This document shows positions 36,232-45,263 of a stretch of DNA of 64,000 nucleotides, in pieces. Within the stretch, counting starts at the first letter, position 1, and the number at the start of each line of letters is the position of its first letter. The stretch comes from Rhodobiaceae bacterium UBA7804 (lineage in GTDB: Bacteria; Pseudomonadota; Alphaproteobacteria; Parvibaculales; Parvibaculaceae). The position numbers were made by a program, and so were the translations under genes. The stretch lies in contig DLCG01000004.1 of the NCBI GenBank assembly GCA_002480495.1, positions 62,001 through 126,000 of the forward strand, given 5' to 3'. Under the pieces are notes generated by a model that saw nothing but the letters and a program-made list of their open reading frames with translations, was not told the origin of the DNA and ran no database searches.

Positions 36232-36263
36232 CGGGGCGCGTCCTTCGGGATGCGCCCCGTTCT
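36232..36263 (+). terminator. Terminator with TTCG tetraloop after paralog 4
   Basis: Twelve-pair stem CGGGGCGCGTCC / GGATGCGCCCCG with one G-T pair and a TTCG loop (36232-36259), followed by TTCTC. The lower stem is the same as in the terminator at 35680. It lies between convergent genes and may work in both directions. Confidence 0.85.
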
Positions 36264-36277
36264 CGTGTGGGGTCTCG

Positions 36278-37096
36278 CTAGAGATCGAACTCGATCTGCA
36301 TGCCGTCGAAGGCCGGGCGAACGCTCTCGGGCAATCGCGCGGCCAGTTCGTTGTAGTCGAGATCGACATGCATGTTGGTGAGAACGCCTTGGGCCGCGCC
36401 CGCGCGCTTCAGCCACTCCAGCGCCATGTCCACATGCGCATGCGTCGGATGCGGCGTATAGCGAAGTGCATCCACGATCCAGCAATCGATCCCGTTGAGT
36501 AGCGCGAAACTTTCATCCGGAATGCCAACGGCATCCGCCGAATAGGCGAGCGGGCCGAAGCGGAAGCCGAGCGAGCGGATATTGCCGTGATCCTGGTCGA
36601 AGGGCACCGCCGTGATCGTGCCGCCCGGCCCTTCGACATGGATGGGATGTCCGGGCTTCTCGATCAGGTGATCGTTGAGGATCGCGGGATAGCCAGAGCC
36701 CGGCTTCTCGCGAAAGCAATAGCCGAAGCGCGTCAGAAGCGTGTCGCTCGTCGGCGCATCCATCCAGCAGTCCACGCGCCTGCGCTTGTTGATCGCGAGC
36801 ATCCTGAGGTCGTCGATCCCGTGGCACTGGTCGGCATGGTCATGCGTGAAAAGCACGGCATCAACCCAGCCGGTCTTCGCGTCGATCAGCTGGTCGCGCA
36901 TGTCGGGCGAAGTGTCGACCAGCACCACCGTCTTCTCGGTCGGGTCCTTGTCCCATTGTTCGACGAGCAGCGAGCAGCGCCGCCGCCGGTTCTTCGGCTC
37001 GTTGGGATCGCACGCGCCCCAGAAAGGCCCGCCAATGCCGGGCCTTGGAACGCCGCCGGATGAACCGCATCCAAGGATCGTCGCGCGCAGCTTCAT
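36278..37096 (-). CDS. MBL-fold hydrolase (PhnP/lactamase_B_2 type)
   Basis: 272 residues. LGCGSSGGVPRPG at the N-terminus, the metal motif FTHDHADQCHGIDDLR, DQDHGNIRSLGFRFG and a C-terminal TNMHVDLDY are typical of PhnP-like phosphodiesterases. It follows tatD by a four-base ATGA overlap, the usual alphaproteobacterial order metG-tatD-MBL. The natural substrate is not known; despite the PhnP likeness no phn lyase genes are present. Confidence 0.88.
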   Translation of the reverse strand: MKLRATILGCGSSGGVPRPGIGGPFWGACDPNEPKNRRRRCSLLVEQWDKDPTEKTVVLVDTSPDMRDQLIDAKTGWVDAVLFTHDHADQCHGIDDLRMLAINKRRRVDCWMDAPTSDTLLTRFGYCFREKPGSGYPAILNDHLIEKPGHPIHVEGPGGTITAVPFDQDHGNIRSLGFRFGPLAYSADAVGIPDESFALLNGIDCWIVDALRYTPHPTHAHVDMALEWLKRAGAAQGVLTNMHVDLDYNELAARLPESVRPAFDGMQIEFDL

Positions 37097-37899
37097 GGCC
37101 GGAGCACGGCCTCCGGCGGCACGCGGCTGAAGAGCCGGAGAAAATTCGCCGTGGTCGTCTCCGCGAGTTGCTCGACGGGCACGCCCTTCACCTCGGCGAG
37201 TTTGGCGGCCGTATGAACCACGAAGCTCGGCTCGTTCCGCTTGCCGCGCTTCGGCACCGGCGCGAGGTATGGCGCATCCGTCTCTACGAGCAGCCGCTCC
37301 ATCGGCACCTTCGCCGCCGTCTCGCGGAGCTCCACCGCATTCTTGAAGGTCAGGATGCCGGACAGCGAGATGTAAAGCCCGAGTTCTACAGCTTTTTCAG
37401 CAAGTTGCGGGCCGGAGCTGAAGCAATGCAGAAGCCCCGGAAAGGCGCCCTTCCCCATCTCTTCATCCAGAATCCGGGCCGTGTCCTCATCCGCGTCGCG
37501 CGTATGCACGATAAGCGGCAGCCCCGTCTCGCGCGCCGCCGCGATATGCGCGCGGAAATTCCGCTGCTGCGCCTCGCGCGGGGCATGCTCGTAGTAATAG
37601 TCGAGCCCCGTCTCGCCGATGCCGACGACCTTCGGATGCTTCGCAAGTTCCACGAGCTTCGCCGTGTCGATTTCCGGCTCGCTCTCCGCCTCGTGCGGGT
37701 GAATGCCGACCGAGCAGAAGACATGAGGGAAGCGCTCCGCCACCGCCCTCACCTTGTCGAACTCGCTCACCTTGGTCGAGATCGTCACCATCAGTCCGAC
37801 ACCGGCGCCATGCGCGCGCGCCACCACCTCGTCGACCTCCGGCCCGAAATCAGGAAAGTCGAGATGGCAATGGCTGTCCACGAGCACCGGCAGCGTCAT
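37093..37899 (-). CDS. tatD: TatD-family metal-dependent hydrolase
   Basis: 268 residues. TIM-barrel DNase/hydrolase with metal ligands in DSHCHLDF, GETGLDYYY, HTRDADED and the LLVETDAPYLAP motif. It probably acts in 3'-5' processing of DNA or D-aminoacyl-tRNA quality control, as proposed for the family. It overlaps metG by one base and the MBL gene by four. Confidence 0.93.
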   Translation of the reverse strand: MTLPVLVDSHCHLDFPDFGPEVDEVVARAHGAGVGLMVTISTKVSEFDKVRAVAERFPHVFCSVGIHPHEAESEPEIDTAKLVELAKHPKVVGIGETGLDYYYEHAPREAQQRNFRAHIAAARETGLPLIVHTRDADEDTARILDEEMGKGAFPGLLHCFSSGPQLAEKAVELGLYISLSGILTFKNAVELRETAAKVPMERLLVETDAPYLAPVPKRGKRNEPSFVVHTAAKLAEVKGVPVEQLAETTTANFLRLFSRVPPEAVLRP

Positions 37900-39455
37900 C
37901 AGGAAGCGGCCTCCGGTTCCACATAGCGCGGGAAAACGCCCTGCGGCGCGGGCAGCGGCGTCCCGGGCTTCAGCGCGCCTGCGGGTCCGAGCCTGTCGAA
38001 GCCGCGCTCGTCTTCCCCAAGCGCCAGCTGGTCGAGCATCTTCGCCGAGGAATCCGGCACCACCGGCTGCACCAGGATCGCGATATGCCGGATCGTCTCC
38101 GCCAGCACATAGAGTACGGTCGCCATGCGCGCCGGGTCCGTCTTCTTCAGCGCCCAGGGCGCCTGCTCGTCGATATAGCGGTTGGCGTCGCCGCAGACGG
38201 ACCAGATCGCCTCCAGCCCCTTGTGGAAGAGTTGCGCGTCGAACTCCGCCCGCACCCGCTCGAGAAGCCCGTGCGCCGCGCCGAGCAGCGCCTTGTCAGC
38301 TTCCGTGAACTCGCCATGCTCGGGAACAGCGCCGCCGCAATTCTTCGCGATCATCGAAAGCGAGCGCTGCGCAAGATTGCCGAGATCGTTTGCGAGATCG
38401 CCATTCGTCCGGTGGACGATCGCCTTGTGCGAAAAATCGCCGTCATTGCCGAACGGCACTTCCCTCAAAAGGAAATAGCGCGACGCATCGAGCCCGTAGG
38501 TCGAGACGAGATGATCCGGCGCGATCACATTGCCGAGCGACTTCGACATCTTCTGCCCTTCGACCGTCCACCAGCCATGGGCGAAAACGCGCTTCGGCGG
38601 CTCGAGGCCCGCAGCGAGCAGAAAGGCCGGCCAGTAGACCGTGTGGAAGCGCAGGATGTCCTTGCCGATCATGTGCAGATCCGCCGGCCAGAAGCGCTTG
38701 TAGGCATCCGCGTCCTGATCGGGATAGCCGACCGCCGTCATGTAGTTCGTCAGCGCGTCGAGCCACACATACATGACGTGCTTCTCGTCGCCCGGCACCG
38801 GAATGCCCCAGTCGAATGTCGTCCGGCTGATCGAAAGGTCGTGCAGCCCGCCCTTCACGAAACTCACCACCTCGTTTCGCCGCGCTATGGGCGCGATGAA
38901 ATCGGGATTGGCCTCGTAGAATTTGAGAAGCGGTTCCGCCCAGGCCGACAGCTTGAAGAAATAGGAAGGCTCCTCCACCCATTCGACCTCGGCGCCCGTC
39001 GGCGCGATCTTCTTGCCGTTCGGTCCGGCGGTCAGTTCGTCCTCGCCGTAAAAGGCTTCGTCGCGCACGGCGTACCAGCCCGAATAGGAACCGAGATAGA
39101 TGTTCCCGCTCGCCTCCAGCTTCTTCCAGAGGTCCTGGCAGGCGGCCGCATGGCGCGGCTCGGTCGTGCGGATGAACTGGTCGTTCGAATAGTTCATCGT
39201 CTGGCAGAGGTCGCGGAAGTTCTGGGACACACGGTCGGTGAAGTCCTGCGGCGTCACGCCCTTTGCCGCCGCCGCCTTTTCCACCTTCTGCCCGTGCTCG
39301 TCGGTGCCGGTGAGAAACATCACGTCATAGCCGTCCAGCCGCTTGAAACGCGCCAGCACATCGCAGGCAAGCGTCGTATAGGCGTGGCCGATATGGGGCA
39401 CGTCGTTCACGTAATAGATGGGCGTCGTAACGTAGAAGGCTTTCTGGGCCGTCAT
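37899..39455 (-). CDS. metG: Methionyl-tRNA synthetase
   Basis: 518 residues from ATG 39455 (MTAQKAFYVTTPIYYVND). Class I synthetase: HIGH-like HIGHAYTT near residue 20 and KMSKSLGN later, with an anticodon-binding C-terminal domain. It lacks the zinc-knuckle cysteines and the dimerisation extension, typical of the short alphaproteobacterial type. It is 35 bases downstream of holB. Confidence 0.96.
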   Translation of the reverse strand: MTAQKAFYVTTPIYYVNDVPHIGHAYTTLACDVLARFKRLDGYDVMFLTGTDEHGQKVEKAAAAKGVTPQDFTDRVSQNFRDLCQTMNYSNDQFIRTTEPRHAAACQDLWKKLEASGNIYLGSYSGWYAVRDEAFYGEDELTAGPNGKKIAPTGAEVEWVEEPSYFFKLSAWAEPLLKFYEANPDFIAPIARRNEVVSFVKGGLHDLSISRTTFDWGIPVPGDEKHVMYVWLDALTNYMTAVGYPDQDADAYKRFWPADLHMIGKDILRFHTVYWPAFLLAAGLEPPKRVFAHGWWTVEGQKMSKSLGNVIAPDHLVSTYGLDASRYFLLREVPFGNDGDFSHKAIVHRTNGDLANDLGNLAQRSLSMIAKNCGGAVPEHGEFTEADKALLGAAHGLLERVRAEFDAQLFHKGLEAIWSVCGDANRYIDEQAPWALKKTDPARMATVLYVLAETIRHIAILVQPVVPDSSAKMLDQLALGEDERGFDRLGPAGALKPGTPLPAPQGVFPRYVEPEAAS

Positions 39456-39490
39456 TCCGGGATCCGCTTCAGAAAAAAGAACGCCGGGCT

Positions 39491-40654
39491 TCACGCTCCG
39501 GCGCGTTCGCTCGCGACCGCTTCAAGCATCGAAAAGACGTTCAGAATCACGAGCTTGCGGTCCGTGTTCAGCGCCTCTCCGCGGGCGGTCATTTGGCTGA
39601 TCTTTTCCCATACCTCGACCCAGCGATCAAGGCTGCCCCCGGCCGCGAGCCGCCGCATCGCGGCCCCCTCGCCCTCGACGATGTCCGGGCCGGAATCGAG
39701 CTCCGCCCCTGCCCGCACCAGCCTTTGCAGCCAGTGTGTGAGAAGTTCGATCATCGTCTCATAGGTATCGTCCGCCCCGCGCTTGCCCGCCTTGTCGGCG
39801 AAGGTATGGAGTGCCGCAATGTCGATGCGCGGCAACTGCACGAGCAGCGAGGCGAGTTCCCTGTAAAGCGCGAGCCCGCCACTGCCCGCGATGGAGAGCG
39901 CTCGGCCCACGCTTCCTTCCGCGAGATGCGCGAGCATCAGCCGCTCGCCCTCCGGCGTCAGCGTCACCTTCTTGCGCGTCCCCGCCGCCTGCGCTTCCGC
40001 CGCCTGTTCCGCGGCGGCGATCATCGTGGCGATCTCCTCCGGATCGAGCGGCGTCATCCTCAGCGTCCGGCAGCGTGAGCGGATTGTCGGCAGCAGCCGT
40101 CCCGGCTGGTGAGAAAGCACCAGAAACAGCCCGTTCGGCGGCGGTTCTTCAAGTGCTTTCAGAAGTGCGTTCGCCGCATTGGCGTTCATCTCGTCGGCGC
40201 TATCGATCACGACCACGCGCCACGCGCCGCGCTCGCCCGCCGTCAGCCCGAAGAAGTGCCCGATGCGCCTCACCTCGTCCACGGTGATGACGGTCTTGAG
40301 CTTCTTGTTCTTGTCGTCCCAAGGCCGCCGCACGGTGATGAGGTTCGGGTGGCTCCCCGCCGCCACCTGGTGGAAGACGGAAGTGTCTTCCGGCACGAAC
40401 AGGTCCCGCGCGCCTGCGGCCCTCGCCTTTTCCGGCGTCCCGTAGTGGAGAACGAACCGCGCCATGCGATAGGCAAGCGTCGCCTTGCCGATCCCCTTCG
40501 GCCCCGTCAGCAGCCAGGCATGCTGCATCCGCCCGCTCATGAAGGCATCGAAAAGGGCCTGCTCGGCCTCTGCCTGCCCCTTGAAATCGGCCACTTCCCG
40601 GGGATGCGGGTAGCCGCCCAGCCGGTCGCTTTCGGGAATCTCGCTCTCGCTCAT
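39491..40654 (-). CDS. holB: DNA polymerase III delta-prime subunit
   Basis: 387 residues from ATG 40654 (MSESEIPESDRL). Clamp-loader AAA+ protein. The P-loop is GPKGIGKATLA and the sensor region LSHQPGRLLPTIRSRC is clear. In most alphaproteobacteria tmk lies directly upstream of holB; here tmk is 5.4 kb away and the ptx locus lies between. Confidence 0.93.
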   Translation of the reverse strand: MSESEIPESDRLGGYPHPREVADFKGQAEAEQALFDAFMSGRMQHAWLLTGPKGIGKATLAYRMARFVLHYGTPEKARAAGARDLFVPEDTSVFHQVAAGSHPNLITVRRPWDDKNKKLKTVITVDEVRRIGHFFGLTAGERGAWRVVVIDSADEMNANAANALLKALEEPPPNGLFLVLSHQPGRLLPTIRSRCRTLRMTPLDPEEIATMIAAAEQAAEAQAAGTRKKVTLTPEGERLMLAHLAEGSVGRALSIAGSGGLALYRELASLLVQLPRIDIAALHTFADKAGKRGADDTYETMIELLTHWLQRLVRAGAELDSGPDIVEGEGAAMRRLAAGGSLDRWVEVWEKISQMTARGEALNTDRKLVILNVFSMLEAVASERAGA

Positions 40655-40737
40655 GCCCCTTTGGTAGCACGGGGCCCCCGCCCCGTCATGGGGGCGTTCC
40701 AGGGCGGCGGGGCGCCCCTTCTCCTCGCCTCCGGCAA

Positions 40738-40777
40738 TTGTCACGGACTTGAAACAGACCTGTCGTATCGCCGTCAC
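40738..40777 (+). promoter_or_regulatory. Pho-box-like array upstream of ptxA
   Basis: CTGTCGT-ATCG-CCGTCAC at 40760-40777 matches the Pho box pattern CTGTCAT-N4-CTGTCAC with one mismatch per half. A further half-site TTGTCAC lies 22 bases upstream at 40738, exactly in the 11-base phase. It lies 74 bases before ATG 40851 and suggests control by PhoB under phosphate limitation. Confidence 0.6.
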
Positions 40778-40850
40778 CACCCCCTGTTAGACCGGCATTA
40801 CCGATCAAAACCGCCTTTCGTTCGGTTTCAGCGTCCAACAGCGGGGCCCC

Positions 40851-41660
40851 ATGCTCGATCTTCATAATGTAACCGTCCGCTATGCCAACCGCGTGACCGC
40901 TCTGGAAGGCGCGAAGGCCAGCTTCCCCAAGGGGCAGTTCATCGTTCTGCTCGGGCCGTCCGGCGCGGGCAAGTCCACCCTTCTTCGCTGCCTGAACGGG
41001 CTCGTCCGGCCGAGTTCGGGCGAGGTCCGCTCGGCGGAAGCCGGAAACATCATGTCGAGCCGCACTGTCCTGCGCGGTCACCGCCGCCGCACCGGCATGA
41101 TCTTTCAGCAGCATCATCTGATCGGCCGCCTTACCGCCCTCCAGAACGTGCTGATGGGCCGCCTCTCCTTCCATGGCACTTTCCGTTCGCTCCTCCCCCT
41201 GCCCAGGGCAGACCGTATCCTCGCCCTCGAGGCGCTGGACCGGGTCGGCCTTGCCGACCGCGCGCTCCACCGGGCGGACCAGCTTTCCGGCGGCCAGCAG
41301 CAGCGCGTCGGCATCGCCCGCGCATTGGCCCAGCAGCCCCATGTAATCCTGGCGGATGAGCCCGTCGCCTCGCTCGATCCCGCCACCGCCGACAAGGTGC
41401 TCGCCCTTCTTCACCGCATCTGCCGCGAAGACGGCATCACCGCCGTCGTCAGCCTCCATCAGGTCGAGCTCGCCCGCCGCTATGGCGACCGCATCTATGG
41501 CCTCGCCGGCGGACGCATCGTCTTCGACGGCGTCTCCGACATGCTCGATGCCGTCGCCCTCGATCGCATCTACGGCCCCGTCTCCACCGCTCCAGTCAAA
41601 CCCGGCCAGATTCACGCAGAGGAAAACCCCACGCCTCTGAAGATGGCCAAAACAGCCTGA
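40851..41660 (+). CDS. ptxA: Phosphite ABC transporter ATP-binding protein (PhnC-like)
   Basis: 269 residues. ABC ATPase with Walker A LLGPSGAGKSTLLR, signature LSGGQQQRVGIARAL and Walker B VILADEPVASLDP. Close to the phosphonate/phosphite PhnC/PtxA branch (MIFQQHHLIGRLTALQNVLMG). First gene of the ptx operon, ten bases before ptxB. Symbol assigned mainly from linkage to phosphite dehydrogenase. Confidence 0.9.
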   Translation: MLDLHNVTVRYANRVTALEGAKASFPKGQFIVLLGPSGAGKSTLLRCLNGLVRPSSGEVRSAEAGNIMSSRTVLRGHRRRTGMIFQQHHLIGRLTALQNVLMGRLSFHGTFRSLLPLPRADRILALEALDRVGLADRALHRADQLSGGQQQRVGIARALAQQPHVILADEPVASLDPATADKVLALLHRICREDGITAVVSLHQVELARRYGDRIYGLAGGRIVFDGVSDMLDAVALDRIYGPVSTAPVKPGQIHAEENPTPLKMAKTA

Positions 41661-41670
41661 GGACAGTCGA

Positions 41671-42552
41671 ATGACCTTTCTTCTGAACCGCCGATCCCTG
41701 ATCGCTTCCGTCGTCGCGGCCGCCGCCGCCTTCTCGCCCCTGTCGGCCTTTGCAGGGGATGCAAACCCGGACACGCTCCGCGTCGCGCTCCTGCCCGACG
41801 AGAATGCGGCCACGCTCATCCAGAACGCCCAACCCCTGAAGGAGTATCTGGCGAAGACGCTCGACAAGAAGATCGAGATCGTCGTCACCACCGACTACTC
41901 CTCGATGATCGAGGCCATGCGCTTCGGCCGCATCGAAGTCGGCTATTTCGGTCCCTTCTCCTATGTCCTCGCGAAGTCGAAGGCGCCGGAAATCGAAGCC
42001 TTTGCCGTCGGCGTCGAGAAGGGCAAGCCGACCTACAATTCGGTCCTCATCGCGAGCAAGGAAGGCCCGGTAAAATCGTTCGCGGATATCAAGGGCCAGT
42101 CCTTCGGCTTCGGCGATCAGGCCTCCACCTCCAGCCATCTCGCGCCCCGCGCTCATCTCGTGAAGCAGGGTCTCGTCGGCGGCGTGGATTACAAGGCTGT
42201 CCATCTCGGCACCCATGACGCCGTCGCCCGCGCCGTTCAGGCGGGGCAGATCCCGGCTGGCGCGCTTTCCGAGCCGATCCTCCGCTCGCTCATCGAGCGC
42301 GGCATGATCGACCCGGCAAAGATCACGGAACTCGGCCTCACCGCGCCGATCCCGAACTACCCGATCGCAATGCAGGGCTACCTCGCGCCTGAACTGAAGG
42401 AAAAGCTCCGCGCCGCGTTCCTCGAACTCAAGGATGAGGAGATCCTCGCCGCCTTCCGCGTCGAAGGTTTCGAGGCGGCGGATGACAGCTCCTACGACGT
42501 CCTCCGCGAAACCGCCGAGCTTCTCAACCTTCAGCTTGCGCAGATGAACTGA
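41671..42552 (+). CDS. ptxB: Phosphite-binding periplasmic protein (PhnD-like)
   Basis: 293 residues. Signal peptide to about residue 28 (SAFA-GD). Type-2 binding protein of the phosphate/phosphite/phosphonate group: LRVALLPDENAATLIQN, DYSSMIEAMRFGRIEVGYFGPFSY and GDQASTSSHLAPR, the binding-site segments of PtxB/PhnD. It delivers phosphite (possibly hypophosphite or phosphonates) to PtxAC. One base before ptxC. Confidence 0.9.
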   Translation: MTFLLNRRSLIASVVAAAAAFSPLSAFAGDANPDTLRVALLPDENAATLIQNAQPLKEYLAKTLDKKIEIVVTTDYSSMIEAMRFGRIEVGYFGPFSYVLAKSKAPEIEAFAVGVEKGKPTYNSVLIASKEGPVKSFADIKGQSFGFGDQASTSSHLAPRAHLVKQGLVGGVDYKAVHLGTHDAVARAVQAGQIPAGALSEPILRSLIERGMIDPAKITELGLTAPIPNYPIAMQGYLAPELKEKLRAAFLELKDEEILAAFRVEGFEAADDSSYDVLRETAELLNLQLAQMN

Positions 42553-42553
42553 G

Positions 42554-43357
42554 ATGAGCCAGTCGCAAACCTACGCGACGATCCTGGCCGAAGAGCGCCG
42601 TGGCGGCTTTCGCCACGCGGCGCTCGCGGCCCTGGTCGTCCTCGTCTGCATCGCGGCCCTGTGGATCACGGGCTTCTTCGACAGCCGCCGCTTCGTCGAG
42701 GGCATCCCCGCCCTTGCCCAGCTCGCCTCCGAAATGGTGCCGCCGGATTTCACGCGCTGGCAGGCATGGCTGAAGCCGCTCCTCGACACGCTCGCCATGT
42801 CGATTGCCGGCACGGTCCTCGCCGTCATTCTTTCTCTTCCGCTTGCTATCCTGGCTGCACCGAACACCTCGCCCAATATGGCGGTGTGTCAATTGGCCCG
42901 GACGCTTCTCGCACTGCTTCGCTCGATCCCGGAAATCATTCTCGGTGTCATCTTTGTCGCCGCGGTCGGCTTCGGTGCACTGCCGGGCGTTCTTGCGCTG
43001 GCGCTTCATTCGGTCGGTATGGTCGCGAAATTCTATGCTGAAGCGATAGAGCATGTGGACCCGAAGCCCCTGGAAGCCGCGCGTGCGGCCGGCGCGACGC
43101 CACTTCAGGTCATCACGCATTCCGTGCTGCCGCAGGTCTTCCCGCAGCTTGCCGACATCACGCTCTATCGCTGGGAGTATCACTTCCGCGCCTCCGCCGT
43201 GCTCGGCATCGTCGGTGCGGGCGGCATCGGTTTCGAACTCATGGCCGCCCTCCGTCTCATCGCCTACGACCAGGTCTCCGCGATCCTGCTGTCGATCCTC
43301 GCCTGCGTCGTCGTCGTGGACTGGCTTGGTTCCCGTCTCCGCAAGGCCCTCAAATAA
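42554..43357 (+). CDS. ptxC: Phosphite ABC transporter permease (PhnE-like)
   Basis: 267 residues, about six membrane helices. The EAA-type coupling loop EAARAAGATPLQVITHSVLPQ and the FRASAVLGIVGAGGIGFEL segment are typical of PhnE/PtxC. It begins one base after ptxB and ends 12 bases before ptxD. Confidence 0.9.
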   Translation: MSQSQTYATILAEERRGGFRHAALAALVVLVCIAALWITGFFDSRRFVEGIPALAQLASEMVPPDFTRWQAWLKPLLDTLAMSIAGTVLAVILSLPLAILAAPNTSPNMAVCQLARTLLALLRSIPEIILGVIFVAAVGFGALPGVLALALHSVGMVAKFYAEAIEHVDPKPLEAARAAGATPLQVITHSVLPQVFPQLADITLYRWEYHFRASAVLGIVGAGGIGFELMAALRLIAYDQVSAILLSILACVVVVDWLGSRLRKALK

Positions 43358-43369
43358 GAGAAGAAACGA

Positions 43370-44425
43370 ATGAACAGAAAAAAGGTGGTCGTCACCAATC
43401 GCGTCTTCCCCGAAACGCGCTCCCTTCTCGAAGCCCACGCCACCACTGTCGTGAATGAAGACGAAACGCCCTGGCCGGCGGAGACGTTGCTCGATCATTG
43501 CCGAGATGCCTTTGGCCTCATGGCCTTCATGACGGACAGGATCGACGAAGCCTTCATCGCCGCCTGTCCCGACCTTCGTGTCGTCGGTGCCGCGCTCAAG
43601 GGGTACGACAATATCGACGTGGATGCCTGCACGCGCGCAGGCGTCACCGTCACTATCGTTCCCGACCTTCTCACTGTGCCTACCGCGGAACTCGCTATCG
43701 GCCTCATGCTCTCGCTTGGCCGCAACATTCTCGAGGGCGACCGGACAATCAGGAAAGAAGGCTTCGCCGGATGGCGGCCCGCGCTTTATGGCGCCGGCCT
43801 CGATGGTGCGACAGTCGGCATTCTGGGCTTCGGCCTTGTCGGTCAGGCGATTGCCGAGCGCCTGCAGCCCTTCCGTTGCCGCATTCTCGCGGCTGACATG
43901 GCAAAGCGTTCTTCCGCCGCCTTTCCCTTCGTGACCTTTGCCGAAATGGACCGCGTCATCGCCGAGGCGGACTGGCTCGTCCTTGCCCTGCCCCTCACCG
44001 CGCAGACGCAACATCTGATCGGCCGCTCTGCCCTGGCGCGCATGAAGCCCGGCGCGCGCATCGTGAACCCTGCGCGGGGCTCGCTCGTGGATGAAGTCGC
44101 GATCGCGGACGCCCTCGCCGCGGGGCATATCGCGGGCTATGCGGCGGACGTTTTCGAATGCGAGGACTGGGCACGCGAAGACAGACCTCGCGAAATCGAA
44201 CCTCGCCTCCTTGGCGATGGTGCGCGCACCGTGCTGACGCCGCATATCGGCTCCGCCGTTATCGATGTCCGCCGTGACATCGAACTCTCCGCCGCGCGGA
44301 GCATCGTGGACGTACTTGCCGGGCGTCCCCCGGCCTACGCCGTGAATGCGCCCGCCGGTACCCTTCTGGAAGTCATCGAAGATGCTGAACCTGCTCCATA
44401 CAAGAACATTTCTGGCGGTCGTTGA
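43370..44425 (+). CDS. ptxD: NAD-dependent phosphite dehydrogenase
   Basis: 351 residues, D-2-hydroxyacid dehydrogenase fold. It aligns closely with Pseudomonas stutzeri PtxD as I recall that sequence (ALKGYDNIDVDACT, PDLLTVPTAELAIGL, YAADVFE-ED-WAR). Every catalytic or pocket residue described there has a counterpart: Met54, Lys77, Trp135, Tyr140, Arg236, Glu265, His292 and Ser295. The residue at the coenzyme-specificity position (Glu175 in PtxD) is acidic Asp176, consistent with NAD. It oxidises phosphite to phosphate. It overlaps ptxE by 44 bases. Confidence 0.93.
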   Translation: MNRKKVVVTNRVFPETRSLLEAHATTVVNEDETPWPAETLLDHCRDAFGLMAFMTDRIDEAFIAACPDLRVVGAALKGYDNIDVDACTRAGVTVTIVPDLLTVPTAELAIGLMLSLGRNILEGDRTIRKEGFAGWRPALYGAGLDGATVGILGFGLVGQAIAERLQPFRCRILAADMAKRSSAAFPFVTFAEMDRVIAEADWLVLALPLTAQTQHLIGRSALARMKPGARIVNPARGSLVDEVAIADALAAGHIAGYAADVFECEDWAREDRPREIEPRLLGDGARTVLTPHIGSAVIDVRRDIELSAARSIVDVLAGRPPAYAVNAPAGTLLEVIEDAEPAPYKNISGGR

Positions 44426-45263
44426 TGCGGGCGGCTTCCGCGCCGCATCCCGCATCGTCGATCTCGCGCCTTCGACCATTCTCGACCATGTCGGCCAGCT
44501 CGAGGCGGAGCTCGGCACGTCGCTCCTTGTCCGGCGGCGCGGTTCCGTTCAGCCGACGCCGCAAGGGGCTGCCTTTCTTCCCCTCGCCCGCGCTCTCGTG
44601 GCGACGGCCGAACAGGCGCGCGCCGTTGTGTCGGGCGGTCCCTTGCGTCTTGCCGCCTCCAGCAATATCGGCACCTACATGCTGCAATCGCCGCTTGCCG
44701 ATTTTCGGCGCAGCGAGGGAACGGATGTCGATATCTGGATCGGCAGCAACCCCGCCGTCTTCGACCGCCTCAATCAGGGCGCGGCCGATCTCGCCATCGT
44801 CGAGTGCTGGCAGCCCTCCGAAGATTTCGAGGCGCATGACTGGCGGCGCGAGAGGCTGGTCGTCATCGTCGCGCCGTGGCATCGCTTTGCTGTCCGCGAA
44901 AGTATCCGCGCAGAAGAACTTCTCGGTGAAAGGTTGCTTGGCGGCGAGCGCGGTACGGGCACGGGCACGCTTCTGCGCCAGAGGCTCGGTTCTCTCGTCT
45001 CCCGGCTGACGACCGTCGACGGTTTCGGCAACACGGAAGCGGTCAAGCGCGCGGTGCGTGCTGGTGTCGGTATCTCGCTCGTGATGGCGTCATCCGTAAT
45101 GGATGAGGTTGCGGCGGGCACACTCGTGGCTCTGCCCCTCGCGGATGCTGAACTTGTGAAGGAAACGAAGATACTGCTTCGGCGCGACATGCCGAAGGGG
45201 TCGGCGGCCCGCCGCTTTCTCGATCGGACGCGGGAGACTGCTCCTATCAGCGCGCCGTGCTGA
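44382..45263 (+). CDS. ptxE: LysR-family regulator of the phosphite operon
   Basis: 293 residues from ATG 44382 (MLNLLHTRTFLAVVDAGGF). Winged helix at 1-60 and a LysR effector-binding domain. The position after ptxD on the same strand is that of ptxE in Pseudomonas and Alcaligenes. The start lies within the end of ptxD, so translation is probably coupled. Its 3' end overlaps the M23 gene convergently by 17 bases. Confidence 0.85.
   Translation: MLNLLHTRTFLAVVDAGGFRAASRIVDLAPSTILDHVGQLEAELGTSLLVRRRGSVQPTPQGAAFLPLARALVATAEQARAVVSGGPLRLAASSNIGTYMLQSPLADFRRSEGTDVDIWIGSNPAVFDRLNQGAADLAIVECWQPSEDFEAHDWRRERLVVIVAPWHRFAVRESIRAEELLGERLLGGERGTGTGTLLRQRLGSLVSRLTTVDGFGNTEAVKRAVRAGVGISLVMASSVMDEVAAGTLVALPLADAELVKETKILLRRDMPKGSAARRFLDRTRETAPISAPC

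Noticed and set aside
36278..37096. Part of a phosphonate C-P lyase pathway because of PhnP likeness
   Set aside because: It belongs to the metG-tatD-MBL housekeeping operon; no phnG-M genes are present.
42524..44518. 664-codon open frame on the minus strand across ptxC-ptxD
   Set aside because: Antisense shadow of ptxC and ptxD, whose plus-strand products are clearly conserved; no recognisable protein.
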